DNA of 64,000 nt from Saprospirales bacterium. GTDB lineage: Bacteria; Bacteroidota; Bacteroidia; Chitinophagales; Saprospiraceae. The stretch lies in the NCBI GenBank assembly GCA_016719895.1, contig JADJYG010000003.1:310001-374000 (forward strand), given 5' to 3'. A program made the translations under genes and the position numbers. Shown piece after piece: positions 16,737-25,791 of this stretch (position 1 is its first letter; each line of letters begins with the position of its first letter). Under the pieces are notes generated by a model. The model was given only the letters and a program-made list of their open reading frames with translations, had not been told where the DNA came from and did no database searches.

Positions 16737-18653
16737 TTAAAACTTCACTTCGAGCGAAGCCTGCACGAAGAGTTTATATCCTTCATTCAGCACTACCCCC
16801 GGGCGAAGTCCCAGCACCGGGCCCCGGCAGCCGTCGCCGAAGCTGAAGTCGACGAATACCTGCACCCACAAGCGTGTTTTGCCGGTTTCCGTGCTGCTCA
16901 GAGCCGGCGGTGAAATGCTCGTGCTCACCGCGCCGGTCGCGCTGTGGGTGATCGTCGTGACCGTGGTTGTGCTTTCGTCTTTGCTTTTTTCAAAAAACAG
17001 CCGGGCGGAAGCGCCAAGGCCCAGGCCGAAATAGCGCGAAAAGTCCTTGCGCAAGAGCATGGGAAACTCAAAGGCCACAAAGCGCCGGCGCGTTTCTTTT
17101 TCCACCCGCGTGATGAGGGTGTCCGGAAGCGCGGAATGCGGGCTGGCCAAGGTGTCGATCTTCACGCTCAGCAGGTCAGGCAGCGGGGTATCGCCTTTCA
17201 GCCCCAGCAGCAATTCGCTTTGCAGGTAAATCCGTTCGGGTTTGTGCGGCCAGGGCGTACTCAGGCCGAAAAACGGGTATTCGCCGGGGTAATCCCCCGA
17301 GGCGAAGGCATACCCGCCTTTGGCGCCGGCCGAGGTTCCGGGCATACACAACGGCGGCTTTTCCACCGGGGCGGGCGGACAACAACAGCAGAGCGGCGGG
17401 CAGGTTTCGAAACGGGTAGTCGCGTAGTTGGTAGCGATGGGGCCGTTTTGGTCGAAGGTGATGTGGGCGCGCACTTTTATGGGTTCCCTGGGCTTGTCTT
17501 CCGCCGGTTTTATGCGGAACCGCAGAAACCCCTGGGTGGAATCAGGATTGGGCCGCCGCGTTTCTTTCCTGCCCGGCAGGTGAATATTATCGAGCGTAAA
17601 CCGCACGCCGGTTTTGGTGAAGCGGGTTTCCAGGCAGGTGTCGCAAGAAGGGTACCAGCCCTGGCGGCTCAGGGTGGCGGCGTTCAGACTGTTGGGCAAC
17701 TCCACGTCCAGCGCAATTTTCTGTGCCGGGCCATCGCCTTCGTTTTGAAAACGGATCAGGTACTCCAATTCCAGGTCTTCCGCGGCGCGGCAGTCCACCC
17801 AGCTGTGGGACACGCTCATGTCGTTGGGGTCGTGCGAACGCACGATCCGGAGTTCCAGGGTGTAGCCTTCGGCGGGGATACCCGGGTCGGAAGGCGCGAA
17901 GACGCCGCGCAGGCGGATGAGTTTACCCGTGTCCTGGAGTATGGCCGGCGTGCCTTTCAGTGTGACGAAGAGGTTGCGGATTTGTCCGGGACCAAGCGCC
18001 GGGAAGTCCCAGATGTATTCGTTGTGGTACAGGCTCCGGGTTTCGTTGATGAGCGTTTGCGCCGACGCCGGGGGCACAGCCAGCTGTGCCTCGCTGTGGT
18101 GTGCGCGGGCATTTTCGAAGATAAAATGGGGTGCGCGGGCGTTTTTTTCGTTGACAAACAAGTGCAAACGCCCGGCGGTGGCTGCTGTGCCGGGGTTGCG
18201 GTAACTGAGGATGCAGACCAGGTCTTCCTCGGCGCGGGCGTTGCGGTTGGCGTGCATGCCGACGGCCGCCGCGGGGGTAGCCAGCACGTGCGAAAAGGTA
18301 TCGGCAGCGGCTGTTACGGCGCTGAGGGCAACGGTGTTTTCCACCAGCGCCGGCGGGATACCGTCGTCGTAGATGTTGGTGGCGTAGAGCCGTACCCGGT
18401 GGTTGCCGGCGGCCTTGTAGCGGTGCGCCGGGTTGGCGGAGAAGCTGAAATCGCCGTCGCCGAATTCCCAGTAGTATTGCCAATACGGCGCCGTTGCGCC
18501 GGGTATGGTTTGCAGGGGCGTCATGTTTGCCGTTGCGAAGCGCACACTGCCGTCGGCCTGGGAAGTGAAATTGAGTTGGGCGCTGTGGACGCGCTGCTGG
18601 GCCCACAGCGGGGCGGCGACCAGCAGCGCCAGCCCCAAGAGCGGTGTTTTCAT
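16737..18653 (-). CDS. exported PKD / DUF7619-like envelope protein
   Basis: 638 residues from the ATG at 18653, which starts a clean signal peptide (MKTPLLGLALLVAAPLWAQ). A PKD domain follows (YWQYYWEFGDGDFSFSANPAHRY, about 50-90). A conserved-repeat region contains SHDPNDMSVSHS and LEYLIRFQNEGDGPAQKIALDVELP, as in DUF7619/DUF11-like surface proteins. There is an unusual Cys-rich cluster (CPPLCCCCPPAPVEKPPLC, about 415-435). The last 170 residues alternate polar and hydrophobic residues and end in a terminal Phe (SLEVKF), as an outer-membrane beta-barrel would. Seventeen bases separate it from the CHAT gene, so the two are probably cotranscribed. Function unknown; barrel topology is inference. 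Confidence 0.8.
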   Translation of the reverse strand: MKTPLLGLALLVAAPLWAQQRVHSAQLNFTSQADGSVRFATANMTPLQTIPGATAPYWQYYWEFGDGDFSFSANPAHRYKAAGNHRVRLYATNIYDDGIPPALVENTVALSAVTAAADTFSHVLATPAAAVGMHANRNARAEEDLVCILSYRNPGTAATAGRLHLFVNEKNARAPHFIFENARAHHSEAQLAVPPASAQTLINETRSLYHNEYIWDFPALGPGQIRNLFVTLKGTPAILQDTGKLIRLRGVFAPSDPGIPAEGYTLELRIVRSHDPNDMSVSHSWVDCRAAEDLELEYLIRFQNEGDGPAQKIALDVELPNSLNAATLSRQGWYPSCDTCLETRFTKTGVRFTLDNIHLPGRKETRRPNPDSTQGFLRFRIKPAEDKPREPIKVRAHITFDQNGPIATNYATTRFETCPPLCCCCPPAPVEKPPLCMPGTSAGAKGGYAFASGDYPGEYPFFGLSTPWPHKPERIYLQSELLLGLKGDTPLPDLLSVKIDTLASPHSALPDTLITRVEKETRRRFVAFEFPMLLRKDFSRYFGLGLGASARLFFEKSKDESTTTVTTITHSATGAVSTSISPPALSSTETGKTRLWVQVFVDFSFGDGCRGPVLGLRPGVVLNEGYKLFVQASLEVKF

Positions 18654-18825
18654 TTTTTGCAGATTTAGAGAAGGCTTGGTTTCGATCTTACTGAAAAACG
18701 CCATAAACCTACAATAAAATTTTGAAACTTATTATCTTTTTGATCAATATAATAAGCCAATCTTTTTCGAGGCAAAATGATTACAAGGCGGGTCCGCCAT
18801 TTTGCGTTTGACGCCCGCGCGATAT

Positions 18826-20203
18826 CTAATGCAGCGCTACCGCCCGTGTTTGCACCTGGGCGCCGGCTTGTAAGATGAAGAAGTAGACCCCCTTGGGCAG
18901 GTTGCCCGGCTGCCATTCCACCTGGTGTTTCCCCGGCGGGCAGGGAACCGGACACCAGCGTGCCTGCGTCTTGTCCCAGGAAGTTAAAAATCCTCAACAG
19001 CACTTGTTCCGTTTTGAACAAGCTGAGTTCAATCGTTGTGGTCGAAGTAGACGGATTGGGATAGGGCTCGCTCAAGATAAAATGGTCCGCCTCGCCTCCC
19101 GCTTCATGAATGCCTACGGTTTGCTCTTTAATTTTAATTACCAAAGGCAATTCGCATGTTTCATCGCTGGGAAGAATTATCCCCCGGATTTTGAACGGGT
19201 AATAACCAGCTGCGGTTGTACTGTCGGCCGATACGAATAAAGCGGTTTGTGCCGGGCAAAGCGGTAAGGCGTTTACAAAATTGTTTCCAAAAACCTCCCA
19301 GGAAGTTTTCCAGCGGAAAGTGTCGAGATTGGTGCTCAGAAATACGGATGAGGTATCGTCCGTGCCGTTTTGAACGATCAGGTCAATCTGAATGCTTTCC
19401 CCGGGGTTCATTTCAACTGTGTCCAGCCGGGCGCCGATGCTGCAAAACGGATACACCCGGAACGGATAAGTGAAAGTCATTTCCCCGTGTTCAAAAATCT
19501 TTCTCAATTCCTGGACATATTTTCCCGGCCCCAATTGAGCCAGCGGGATTAGAGTGCCATCTCCATACGGCGTTCCATTCAAGAAGTTTTTATGCGCAAT
19601 TACGCCCGGGGTAGTATCTGCCGTGTGAAAATCGATGAACAACTCGCCGTCTATGCCAAATACCGGAATGGAGTCCTTGGGCGGACAGTTGGGCACATTG
19701 CCTTCCATATCTGTCGGGCATTCGATAATCCGATCGCGCATCTTGATATCTATCCGCGTTTCGCTGCAATGGACTACGGGCCCCTTCCAGTGGGTGATAT
19801 AATAACTTTTGCTCAACGTGTATGTTGGAAATTGATTGATACAGTCGCAGTGGGAATATAGCACATCTTGTGTCCTGTAATTTTGAGTGCAATCCCGGTA
19901 CCGCGGCTGCGTCACCCACCATTCGTCGTTCATCTTATTGATTATTGTATCAAGTACTACATATCCTGTGGGTGGGTCGTATGTTGGGTCGCCGACTTTT
20001 TCCTTTTTTTGAGAACATGCATTGTTCGCTATAGTAAAACATTTATAACCACCCGTTTCATAAGTGGCACAAGTAAACATGACAGAGTGGCATTGCGGTT
20101 TTTTGCAGGCCGGAATCCCGGCTTGCCCGCTCAATCCGGTTGGGAAAAAGGCCGAAGCGGCAAAAAGGAAAAACAGGGTGAGTTTTCTGCATTCGTTGAA
20201 CAT
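18826..20203 (-). pseudogene. secreted Cys-rich protein with T9SS sorting domain, frameshifted near 3' end
   Basis: The frame from 20203 encodes a signal peptide (LTLFFLFAASAFFPTGLSGQ), a Cys-rich N-terminal half (CKKPQCHSVMFTCATY; CDCIN), a beta-rich middle and the start of a type A T9SS sorting domain (FILSEPYPNPSTSTTTIELSL). At the CCCC run 18931-18934 (GGGG in the coding strand) the frame breaks. With one G fewer, translation continues as KHQVEWQPGNLPKGVYFFIL and ends VALH, then TAG at 18826-18828, a textbook sorting-domain ending. As written, the frame instead runs into the next gene to 18665 and loses the signal. This is a sequencing error, a phase-variable G tract or a real pseudogene; I cannot tell which. 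Core function not recognised. Confidence 0.85.
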
Positions 20204-20273
20204 AGGTATAGCGTTTTAAGATCGATGGGAATGTGATTTAGGCACGGCATTATGGCCTTATCAAGCCAAGCCT

Positions 20274-20729
20274 TTATTTCGGCGTCAAACACTCGCAGGA
20301 TACCACGATTTTTGTTTCGGATTGCCTTACCGATTGGGGCGTACACATGTCTTGCGGCTGCGGACAGGGGTCGTCGCAATCAAAGCCCCAATGGCCGTCC
20401 GGGTACTTCACCTTTACCAAATGGCATTCCTCGGGCTCTGCCTGTCCGGGACACCCGCACCACTCCCGCGTCCCGGCCGCATTTTGAACGGGCCGGCAGG
20501 GTTTGCCGTCGGGGCAAATACCGGCGCAAGCCAGGGGACCTGCAGTTCGCCTGCCCGTTGGATCAATGATGATGGTGCCTTTTCCTTCGCAAGTTTTAGC
20601 AGGCAACGGCGGCGGATCCTGCTTAGCATCCTGGCAATGGTTAGCCTGGATGGCCAGAATACCTCCCAATACGAATAAAACTGGCGTAATCGGAATTTTA
20701 TGGAGCAACAGTGGCAGAGCGTTTTTCAT
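20274..20729 (-). CDS. small secreted cysteine-rich protein, unknown function
   Basis: 151 residues with an N-terminal hydrophobic segment (ITPVLFVLGGILAIQA), then a compact domain with 12 Cys in about 115 residues (CEGKGT, CAGICPDGKPC, CGCPGQ, CDDPCPQPQDMC, CEC). The Cys spacing suggests disulphides or metal binding outside the cytoplasm. No family recognised. It lies between two other small or secreted genes of the same strand and probably belongs to the same unit. Confidence 0.65.
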   Translation of the reverse strand: MKNALPLLLHKIPITPVLFVLGGILAIQANHCQDAKQDPPPLPAKTCEGKGTIIIDPTGRRTAGPLACAGICPDGKPCRPVQNAAGTREWCGCPGQAEPEECHLVKVKYPDGHWGFDCDDPCPQPQDMCTPQSVRQSETKIVVSCECLTPK

Positions 20730-20824
20730 AATCGGTTTAATTTTTTTATTGAAAAATATAAGGCGGTTTTAAGCGTAAGACGATTGTGATTAAGAGCTAA
20801 TTGGCTTTGAATTTCCGGCTCAGA

Positions 20825-21277
20825 TTAATCCCTGACCCTGACCTTAGGCTTTGCTCCGGAACCCACAACCATTTCATTAGCTACATGGAAATGCCAGTAA
20901 TGATCGCCTGTTGGAATTTGCTGATTCCCATTTTTGACATATATGGCGGGGTCGTCCTCGTCGCTGCTTCCAAGCGGCCCCTTAATTTGGGTAAAAGAAA
21001 ATATGCCTCCTGTACCGGCCCAAATACTAAAAGTGGCTTTGAATTTACCTTCTTTGCACGGGACTTCCTGTTCATCCAAAAGGTCATCCTTGTTAAGAAA
21101 AGTCGCATCATAATCGATAAGGTGTACTTTCGCTTTTTCACATCTTTCCTCGCATTGGCCTTCCACAACGATGGAAACCGGCCCGGAAAAAATGGACAAC
21201 CAAACATCGGCGCTCTTGTCTAGGGGAAGCGAAACACCGGCAATGTTAGCGCTGGTGAAAAATTTGACGCATGCCAT
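20825..21277 (-). CDS. hypothetical 150-residue protein
   Basis: The start is placed at the ATG at 21277 (MACVKFFTSANIAGVSL); a start 63 bases upstream would add a basic non-conserved stretch. No signal peptide. The sequence alternates short hydrophobic strands and Gly/Asp turns, suggesting a small beta-sandwich (VWLSIFSGPVSIVVEG; FSIWAGTGGIFSFTQ), and ends in a His-containing segment (TGDHYWHFHVANE). No family recognised. First gene of the minus-strand run; 170 bases separate it from the divergent sigma factor gene. Confidence 0.6.
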   Translation of the reverse strand: MACVKFFTSANIAGVSLPLDKSADVWLSIFSGPVSIVVEGQCEERCEKAKVHLIDYDATFLNKDDLLDEQEVPCKEGKFKATFSIWAGTGGIFSFTQIKGPLGSSDEDDPAIYVKNGNQQIPTGDHYWHFHVANEMVVGSGAKPKVRVRD

Positions 21278-21447
21278 GATTTTTTGCTTTTGGAAGTGAA
21301 AAACTAAGGTGACTTTCCCCTTACATCGCCGTTTCCCCAAAAGCTTACCCTCCCCAATGAAATTTTTTTCAAAAAAGCCCGGGCCGCTTTTCCGCGCGCC
21401 TTCCGGGCGTACCGGAACACAAAATTTCCTACCTTGGTGCCGCGCCT

Positions 21448-22005
21448 ATGCATCCCGACCATCGGTACATCGAAGCCCTCCGCCGGAACGACGCGCCCGT
21501 CATCCGGCAGCTCTACGAGCGTTTTGCCGCGCAGGCCCGCCTGTGGGTGCTGCGCAACAACGGCACGGCGGACGACGCGCGCGATGTGTTTCAGGAAGCC
21601 CTGATGGCGCTTTTCGAACTGGCCGCCGATCCGGACTTCGTGCTGCAATGCCCCTTGGGCGCGCTGCTGCACCGCATATATTCGCGCCGGTGGATCGACC
21701 GGCTCCGGCAAAAAGGACGGGACGAAGCGGTAAGAAAAGCGGAGGAAAGGCGATATACGGGCGAAGCGGCGCCCGACGCGGCGGAGGCCGCCGACGCGGC
21801 CCTGGAGCAAGCGGCGGAAAACGCCCGCTTGGCGGCCGCTTTCGAACGCCTGAGCGATTTGTGCCGCCAACTGCTGCGCCTGCTCTCGGACGGGCTGACG
21901 CCCGCGGAGCTTGCGCGCGAACTCCAGCTGAACAGCGTCGAAACCCTTTACCGCCGCAAAAACGCCTGCATCCAGCGCTGGCGCGCGCTTTATTTTGAAT
22001 CCTAA
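21448..22005 (+). CDS. ECF-type RNA polymerase sigma factor
   Basis: 185 residues. The sigma-2 region (about 10-90) contains ARDVFQEALMALFE, the usual core-binding helix, and RRWIDRLRQKGR for -10 contacts. The sigma-4 region (about 125-180) contains LCRQLLRLLSDGLTPAELARELQL and NSVETLYRRKNACIQRW, a helix-turn-helix. A TACCTTGG just upstream (21430-21437) differs from the -7 consensus at one base. It is followed after 11 bases by a membrane TPR gene in the place an anti-sigma factor normally takes. Divergent from the minus-strand run that ends in the CHAT gene, which it may control (inference). Confidence 0.92.
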   Translation: MHPDHRYIEALRRNDAPVIRQLYERFAAQARLWVLRNNGTADDARDVFQEALMALFELAADPDFVLQCPLGALLHRIYSRRWIDRLRQKGRDEAVRKAEERRYTGEAAPDAAEAADAALEQAAENARLAAAFERLSDLCRQLLRLLSDGLTPAELARELQLNSVETLYRRKNACIQRWRALYFES

Positions 22006-22016
22006 TTGCCCGGAAC

Positions 22017-22742
22017 ATGCAACAACAAGACTTTGACCTGCTGGACGACTATTTCAACGGCCTGCTGCCGCCGGAATCGGAACAGGCGCTGCGCGAACGG
22101 GCAGCCGCCGACCCGGATTTTGCGCGGGAATTCGCCCTGCGCGAACGCATGCAACGCTGGCTGCACCGCGAACCGGTCCGGCAGGCCGTGGCGAAAAACC
22201 TGGCGGAAATCGGACCGGACTATTTTACGGCAAACGCAGCGCGGCCCTGGCGGGTTTCGTGGAAACGCTGGGCCTTGCTGGCGGCCTCTTTTGCCGTTTT
22301 TGCTTTCGCTGTCTGGTTTTTTGCGCTGCGCCAACCCTCTCTATACCACCGCTACGCGCAGCACGCTCCCCTGCAATTCACCGAACGCGGCGCAGGCGAT
22401 TCGCCGGAAACCCGGGCCGAGCGCGCGTTCCGGGAGGGCCGTTACGAAGAAGCCTTGGCAGCTCTGCGCACAGTGCTGACGGACAAGCCCGGTCACTTGA
22501 CCGCCCGTTTGTACGAAGGTATTTGCCTGCTGGAACTGGGGCGGCCCGCCGAAGCCCGCGCGGCATTCGCGCCCATCGCCGAAGGGACGAGCGCCTTGCA
22601 GGCCGACGCGCTTTGGTACCTGGCCATCAGCTATTTGCGGGAAAACGACCCGACCCGCTGCCGCGAAACCCTCCTGCGCTTGCAAGCGGGGCAGGAGCAT
22701 TACCAGCAGGCGCAGGAACTGCTGCGCGCGCTTGGGCGTTGA
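22017..22742 (+). CDS. membrane TPR protein, probable anti-sigma partner
   Basis: 241 residues. The N-terminal 75 (DFDLLDDYFNGLLPPESEQALRERAAADPDFAREF) resemble the cytoplasmic sigma-binding end of Bacteroidota anti-sigma factors, without the zinc-binding HxxxCxxC. A single membrane helix follows (WALLAASFAVFAFAVWFFAL, about 84-103), then a periplasmic TPR domain (about 130-240; AFREGRYEEALAALRTVL, YEGICLLELGRPAEARAAF). Adjacent to and co-oriented with the ECF sigma gene. The role is inferred from position and architecture; the TPR part could sense an envelope partner. Confidence 0.8.
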   Translation: MQQQDFDLLDDYFNGLLPPESEQALRERAAADPDFAREFALRERMQRWLHREPVRQAVAKNLAEIGPDYFTANAARPWRVSWKRWALLAASFAVFAFAVWFFALRQPSLYHRYAQHAPLQFTERGAGDSPETRAERAFREGRYEEALAALRTVLTDKPGHLTARLYEGICLLELGRPAEARAAFAPIAEGTSALQADALWYLAISYLRENDPTRCRETLLRLQAGQEHYQQAQELLRALGR

Positions 22743-22825
22743 TCTGTCTTCGCCGATTATGATGCGTTGGGACTGGGCCCTAATTTTTCCAGGACTGGTT
22801 TTCAAGCGGATGTTCCAGGCATCTG

Positions 22826-24994
22826 CTACGGCGTTTTTACCCCATTGCTGCGCAGCAAATTTTCCTGAAAAAACTGCTCGATTTTTTCAAACAAATGCAC
22901 CCGGTCCTTGCCCCGCACGTTGTGCAAATGCTCGGGGTACACGAAATAGTCAATTTGCTTGCCTTTTTTCACGCATTCGCGGATGTAGCGCAGCGAGTGC
23001 TGCCAGAGCACTACGTCGTCGGAAGAGCCGTGAATCATCAGCAGGCGTCCCTGGAGCTTATCGACGTAGTTGAACAGGCTGCTGCTTTCGTACCCTTCGG
23101 GGTTTTCCTGCGGCGTGTCCATGTAGCGCTCGGTGTACATGATTTCGTACATCCGCCAGTCGATGACGGGCCCGCCGGCCACGGCGCACTTGAACGTGCC
23201 GGCCGCTTCGGGGCGGGTCATCAGCGAGGTGGCCATGAAGCCGCCGTAGCTCCAGCCAAACACGCCCAGGCGCGTTGAATCGATGAAAGGCTGGTTTTTC
23301 AAATACCGCACGCCGGCCAGTTGGTCCTCCATTTCGGCGTCGCCCAAACGGCGGTGGATGGCGCTTTCGAACGCATAGCCGCGGTGGGCCGACCCGCGCC
23401 CGTCGATCGAAAACACGATGCAGCCCTGCTGGGCCATGCGGTGCATCCAGAGTTCGGCGTTGCCGAGCCAGGCGTTGGCGACCAGTTGCACGTGCGGGCC
23501 GTTGTACAGGTACACCAGCACGGGGTATTTGCGGGCAGCGTCAAAATCGGGCGGCAGGATCAGGCGGGCATTGAGCGTGGGGCCGCCGGGCGAAGGGATG
23601 GCGAGCAGCTTCGTTTGGCCCAGGGCGTATTCGGCCACGGGGTTTTTGGAGATGAAAACGATCTTGCGGTCGGCCGGTTTGCGCGCCGGGTAGGCGTAAA
23701 TATTGTTCGGCGTTTGCTGGCTGGTGTGGGCGTCGAGCACCCAGTCGCCGGCTTTGCTGAACAGGCCGGTGTGCAGGCCGTCGTCCTGGCTCAGGCGCGT
23801 GGCTGCGCCGGTTTTGAGGTTGGCTGCCCAGAGGTGCCGGTTCAGGCCGCTGGCGTCGGCCATTTGGTAAAAACAGGTTTGGCCGTCGGCGGAAAAGCCG
23901 TAAAATTCCGTCACCGGGCTGTTTCCGCTGCTGAGCGGGCGAATCAGTTTGCCCGACAGCTCGTAGAGGTAGAGGTGGTTGAAGCCGTCGCGTTCGCTTT
24001 GCCACACGAACAGGTTGTTTTGCCCCGGCACAAACTCGGCGGGGTGCTCTGGCTCCACCCATTTTTCGCTGCTTTCTTCAAAAAGAGTGCGCAGCGGGGC
24101 GCCGGTGGCGGCATCGTATTGCCGGAGCCACAGGTGGTTCTGGCCGCGGTTGACCACCGCGACGAGGATATATTTGTCGTCGGGCGTCCAGGCGATATTG
24201 GTCAGGTATTGTTCGGCCGGTTCGCCGGTGTCGAGGTACCATTTGGCGCCCGTTTGCGTATCGTACACGCCCAGGGTAACGTGGTGGCTTGTGGCGCCGG
24301 CGTACGGATAGCGCAGCTGGCGGGCCTGTGCCGGCATCGAGTCGAGGATGTACACCGGGTACTGGGTGACCATACTTTCGTCCATGCGGTAAAACGCCAG
24401 GTAGCGCCCGGAAGGGCTCCAGAAGGTGCCTTTGTAAATGCCGAATTCCTGGCGGTGCACGCTTTCGCCGTACACGATTCCGTCTTTTTCACTTTGCGCC
24501 ACGCCGAGTTCCTTGCCGCCGATGTTGACCCACAGGCCTTCATCCCTGGTGTAGGCGGCTTTAAACGTTTTTTCGTGGATGTCGGTGTTTTTGGCATCGG
24601 CCGGAAACCAGTTTTTGCGGCTCAGCGTACCGTCCAGGCTATAGGTAAAGATGTGGCCTTCCGCCTGGAACCACAGGGAGTTATTGTCCAGCCAGCTGAG
24701 GGTGGGCAGGGCTTGCAGGGGCTTGGCGCCGGTGTTTTCCAGGGCAATGTTGATGCTGCTGAGGAGGTCCACCGTATCGGTGGCCAGGCTGAGGGGGTCC
24801 ATGCGCAGCAGCCGGCTGGCGTCCGCATAAGAAAACCGGCTGGCGTCTGGTATCCACTGTAGTTGGCGCAGGTTTTCAGGCGCCAGGGCTGTGCGGCCTT
24901 TGAGTATGGCGTCGGACATGGAAATGGTTTTTTGTGCGGCAAGAAACAGGGGGGCGGCAAGCGAGAGGAAGAGAAGGCGTAGCGCTATTTTCAT
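22826..24994 (-). CDS. dpp4: dipeptidyl peptidase IV, S9B serine protease
   Basis: 722 residues. The signal peptide (LRLLFLSLAAPLFLAAQ) is followed by an eight-bladed propeller domain (about 40-470), which includes FYRMDES, the site of the acidic N-terminus anchor. The alpha/beta-hydrolase domain (about 480-715) has GWSYGGF (nucleophile Ser582), the Asp in HGSSDDVV and the His in YPEHLHNV. The enzyme removes X-Pro or X-Ala dipeptides from peptide N-termini in the periplasm. Length and all catalytic elements are normal for the family. It is convergent with the sigma/TPR pair, whose stop lies 83 bases away. Confidence 0.95.
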   Translation of the reverse strand: MKIALRLLFLSLAAPLFLAAQKTISMSDAILKGRTALAPENLRQLQWIPDASRFSYADASRLLRMDPLSLATDTVDLLSSINIALENTGAKPLQALPTLSWLDNNSLWFQAEGHIFTYSLDGTLSRKNWFPADAKNTDIHEKTFKAAYTRDEGLWVNIGGKELGVAQSEKDGIVYGESVHRQEFGIYKGTFWSPSGRYLAFYRMDESMVTQYPVYILDSMPAQARQLRYPYAGATSHHVTLGVYDTQTGAKWYLDTGEPAEQYLTNIAWTPDDKYILVAVVNRGQNHLWLRQYDAATGAPLRTLFEESSEKWVEPEHPAEFVPGQNNLFVWQSERDGFNHLYLYELSGKLIRPLSSGNSPVTEFYGFSADGQTCFYQMADASGLNRHLWAANLKTGAATRLSQDDGLHTGLFSKAGDWVLDAHTSQQTPNNIYAYPARKPADRKIVFISKNPVAEYALGQTKLLAIPSPGGPTLNARLILPPDFDAARKYPVLVYLYNGPHVQLVANAWLGNAELWMHRMAQQGCIVFSIDGRGSAHRGYAFESAIHRRLGDAEMEDQLAGVRYLKNQPFIDSTRLGVFGWSYGGFMATSLMTRPEAAGTFKCAVAGGPVIDWRMYEIMYTERYMDTPQENPEGYESSSLFNYVDKLQGRLLMIHGSSDDVVLWQHSLRYIRECVKKGKQIDYFVYPEHLHNVRGKDRVHLFEKIEQFFQENLLRSNGVKTP

Positions 24995-25155
24995 ATACCT
25001 GGTATTGATATGGTTGAAAAACGCCTAAAGGTACGATAGGGGGGGCAGGAAAGCCGCACGGAGCGCGTCTGGATTCGACGGAAAACGGCTTATGGCGGGG
25101 TCAAGAGCGTATGACCGGACTCCGGTGGTACAGCTAGCTGCCGCTTCACCATGCT

Positions 25156-25680
25156 TTAATCGCCCCACCCGGGTTCGTCTTCCACCAATTTGGGTTGTTT
25201 GCGCACGATGCCGGATTCAATTTCTTTTTGGCAGGCGCTGCAGATGCCGTACAGGTTGAGCGAATGATGGGCAATTTGAAAGTGGAGCAATTCGCCCATC
25301 ATGTCTTTGATTTGTTGGACGCGGGGATCGCAGAATTCGACCACTTTGCCACAGTTGACGCAGATCGCATGGTCGTGTTGTTTGTAACCGTACGATTTTT
25401 CGTACTGGGCGAGGTTTTTACCAAACTGGTGTTTTTTTACCAGGTCGCAGGAGGTCAGGAGTTCCAGGGTATTGTACACCGTGGCGCGGCTGACGCGATA
25501 ATTCCGGTTTTTCATGTGGATATACAAGGCCTCGGCGTCAAAGTGATCCGTGCGTTTGTATATTTCTTCCAGGATGGCAAAGCGCTCGGGCGTTTTGCGC
25601 AATCCACTCTTTTCCAGGTGTGTGGAAAAAATATTCAGGACCTCCTGGATAACATCTTGTTTGTTTCGCTGGATCGGCAT
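25156..25680 (-). CDS. Fur-family transcriptional regulator
   Basis: 174 residues. Winged-helix DNA-binding domain at about 20-95 (GLRKTPERFAILEEIYKRTDHFDAEALY; RVSRATVYNTLELL). The dimerisation domain carries HDHAICVNCGKVVEFC and GICSAC, two CxxC pairs for structural zinc. Family members sense iron, zinc or peroxide; the sequence alone does not decide between Fur and PerR. The C-terminal tail (KQPKLVEDEPGWGD) is short and acidic. It lies downstream of and co-oriented with pyk but has its own upstream -7 element. Confidence 0.92.
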   Translation of the reverse strand: MPIQRNKQDVIQEVLNIFSTHLEKSGLRKTPERFAILEEIYKRTDHFDAEALYIHMKNRNYRVSRATVYNTLELLTSCDLVKKHQFGKNLAQYEKSYGYKQHDHAICVNCGKVVEFCDPRVQQIKDMMGELLHFQIAHHSLNLYGICSACQKEIESGIVRKQPKLVEDEPGWGD

Positions 25681-25714
25681 GGTGATAGAACGGGCAAGCG
25701 CGTTGTGCTCCGGG

Positions 25715-25722
25715 CAAAATTA
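25715..25722 (-). promoter_or_regulatory. -7 element for the Fur-family gene
   Basis: On the minus strand TAATTTTG, an exact TAnnTTTG match, 34 bases before the start codon. No clear -33 TTG. Confidence 0.45.
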
Positions 25723-25791
25723 ATCGGATTCAGCGGTTAAACAGTAAAAAAGCCCGAAAAGTTGATCGCACGCGCCGGTTTACCCGAGCTA

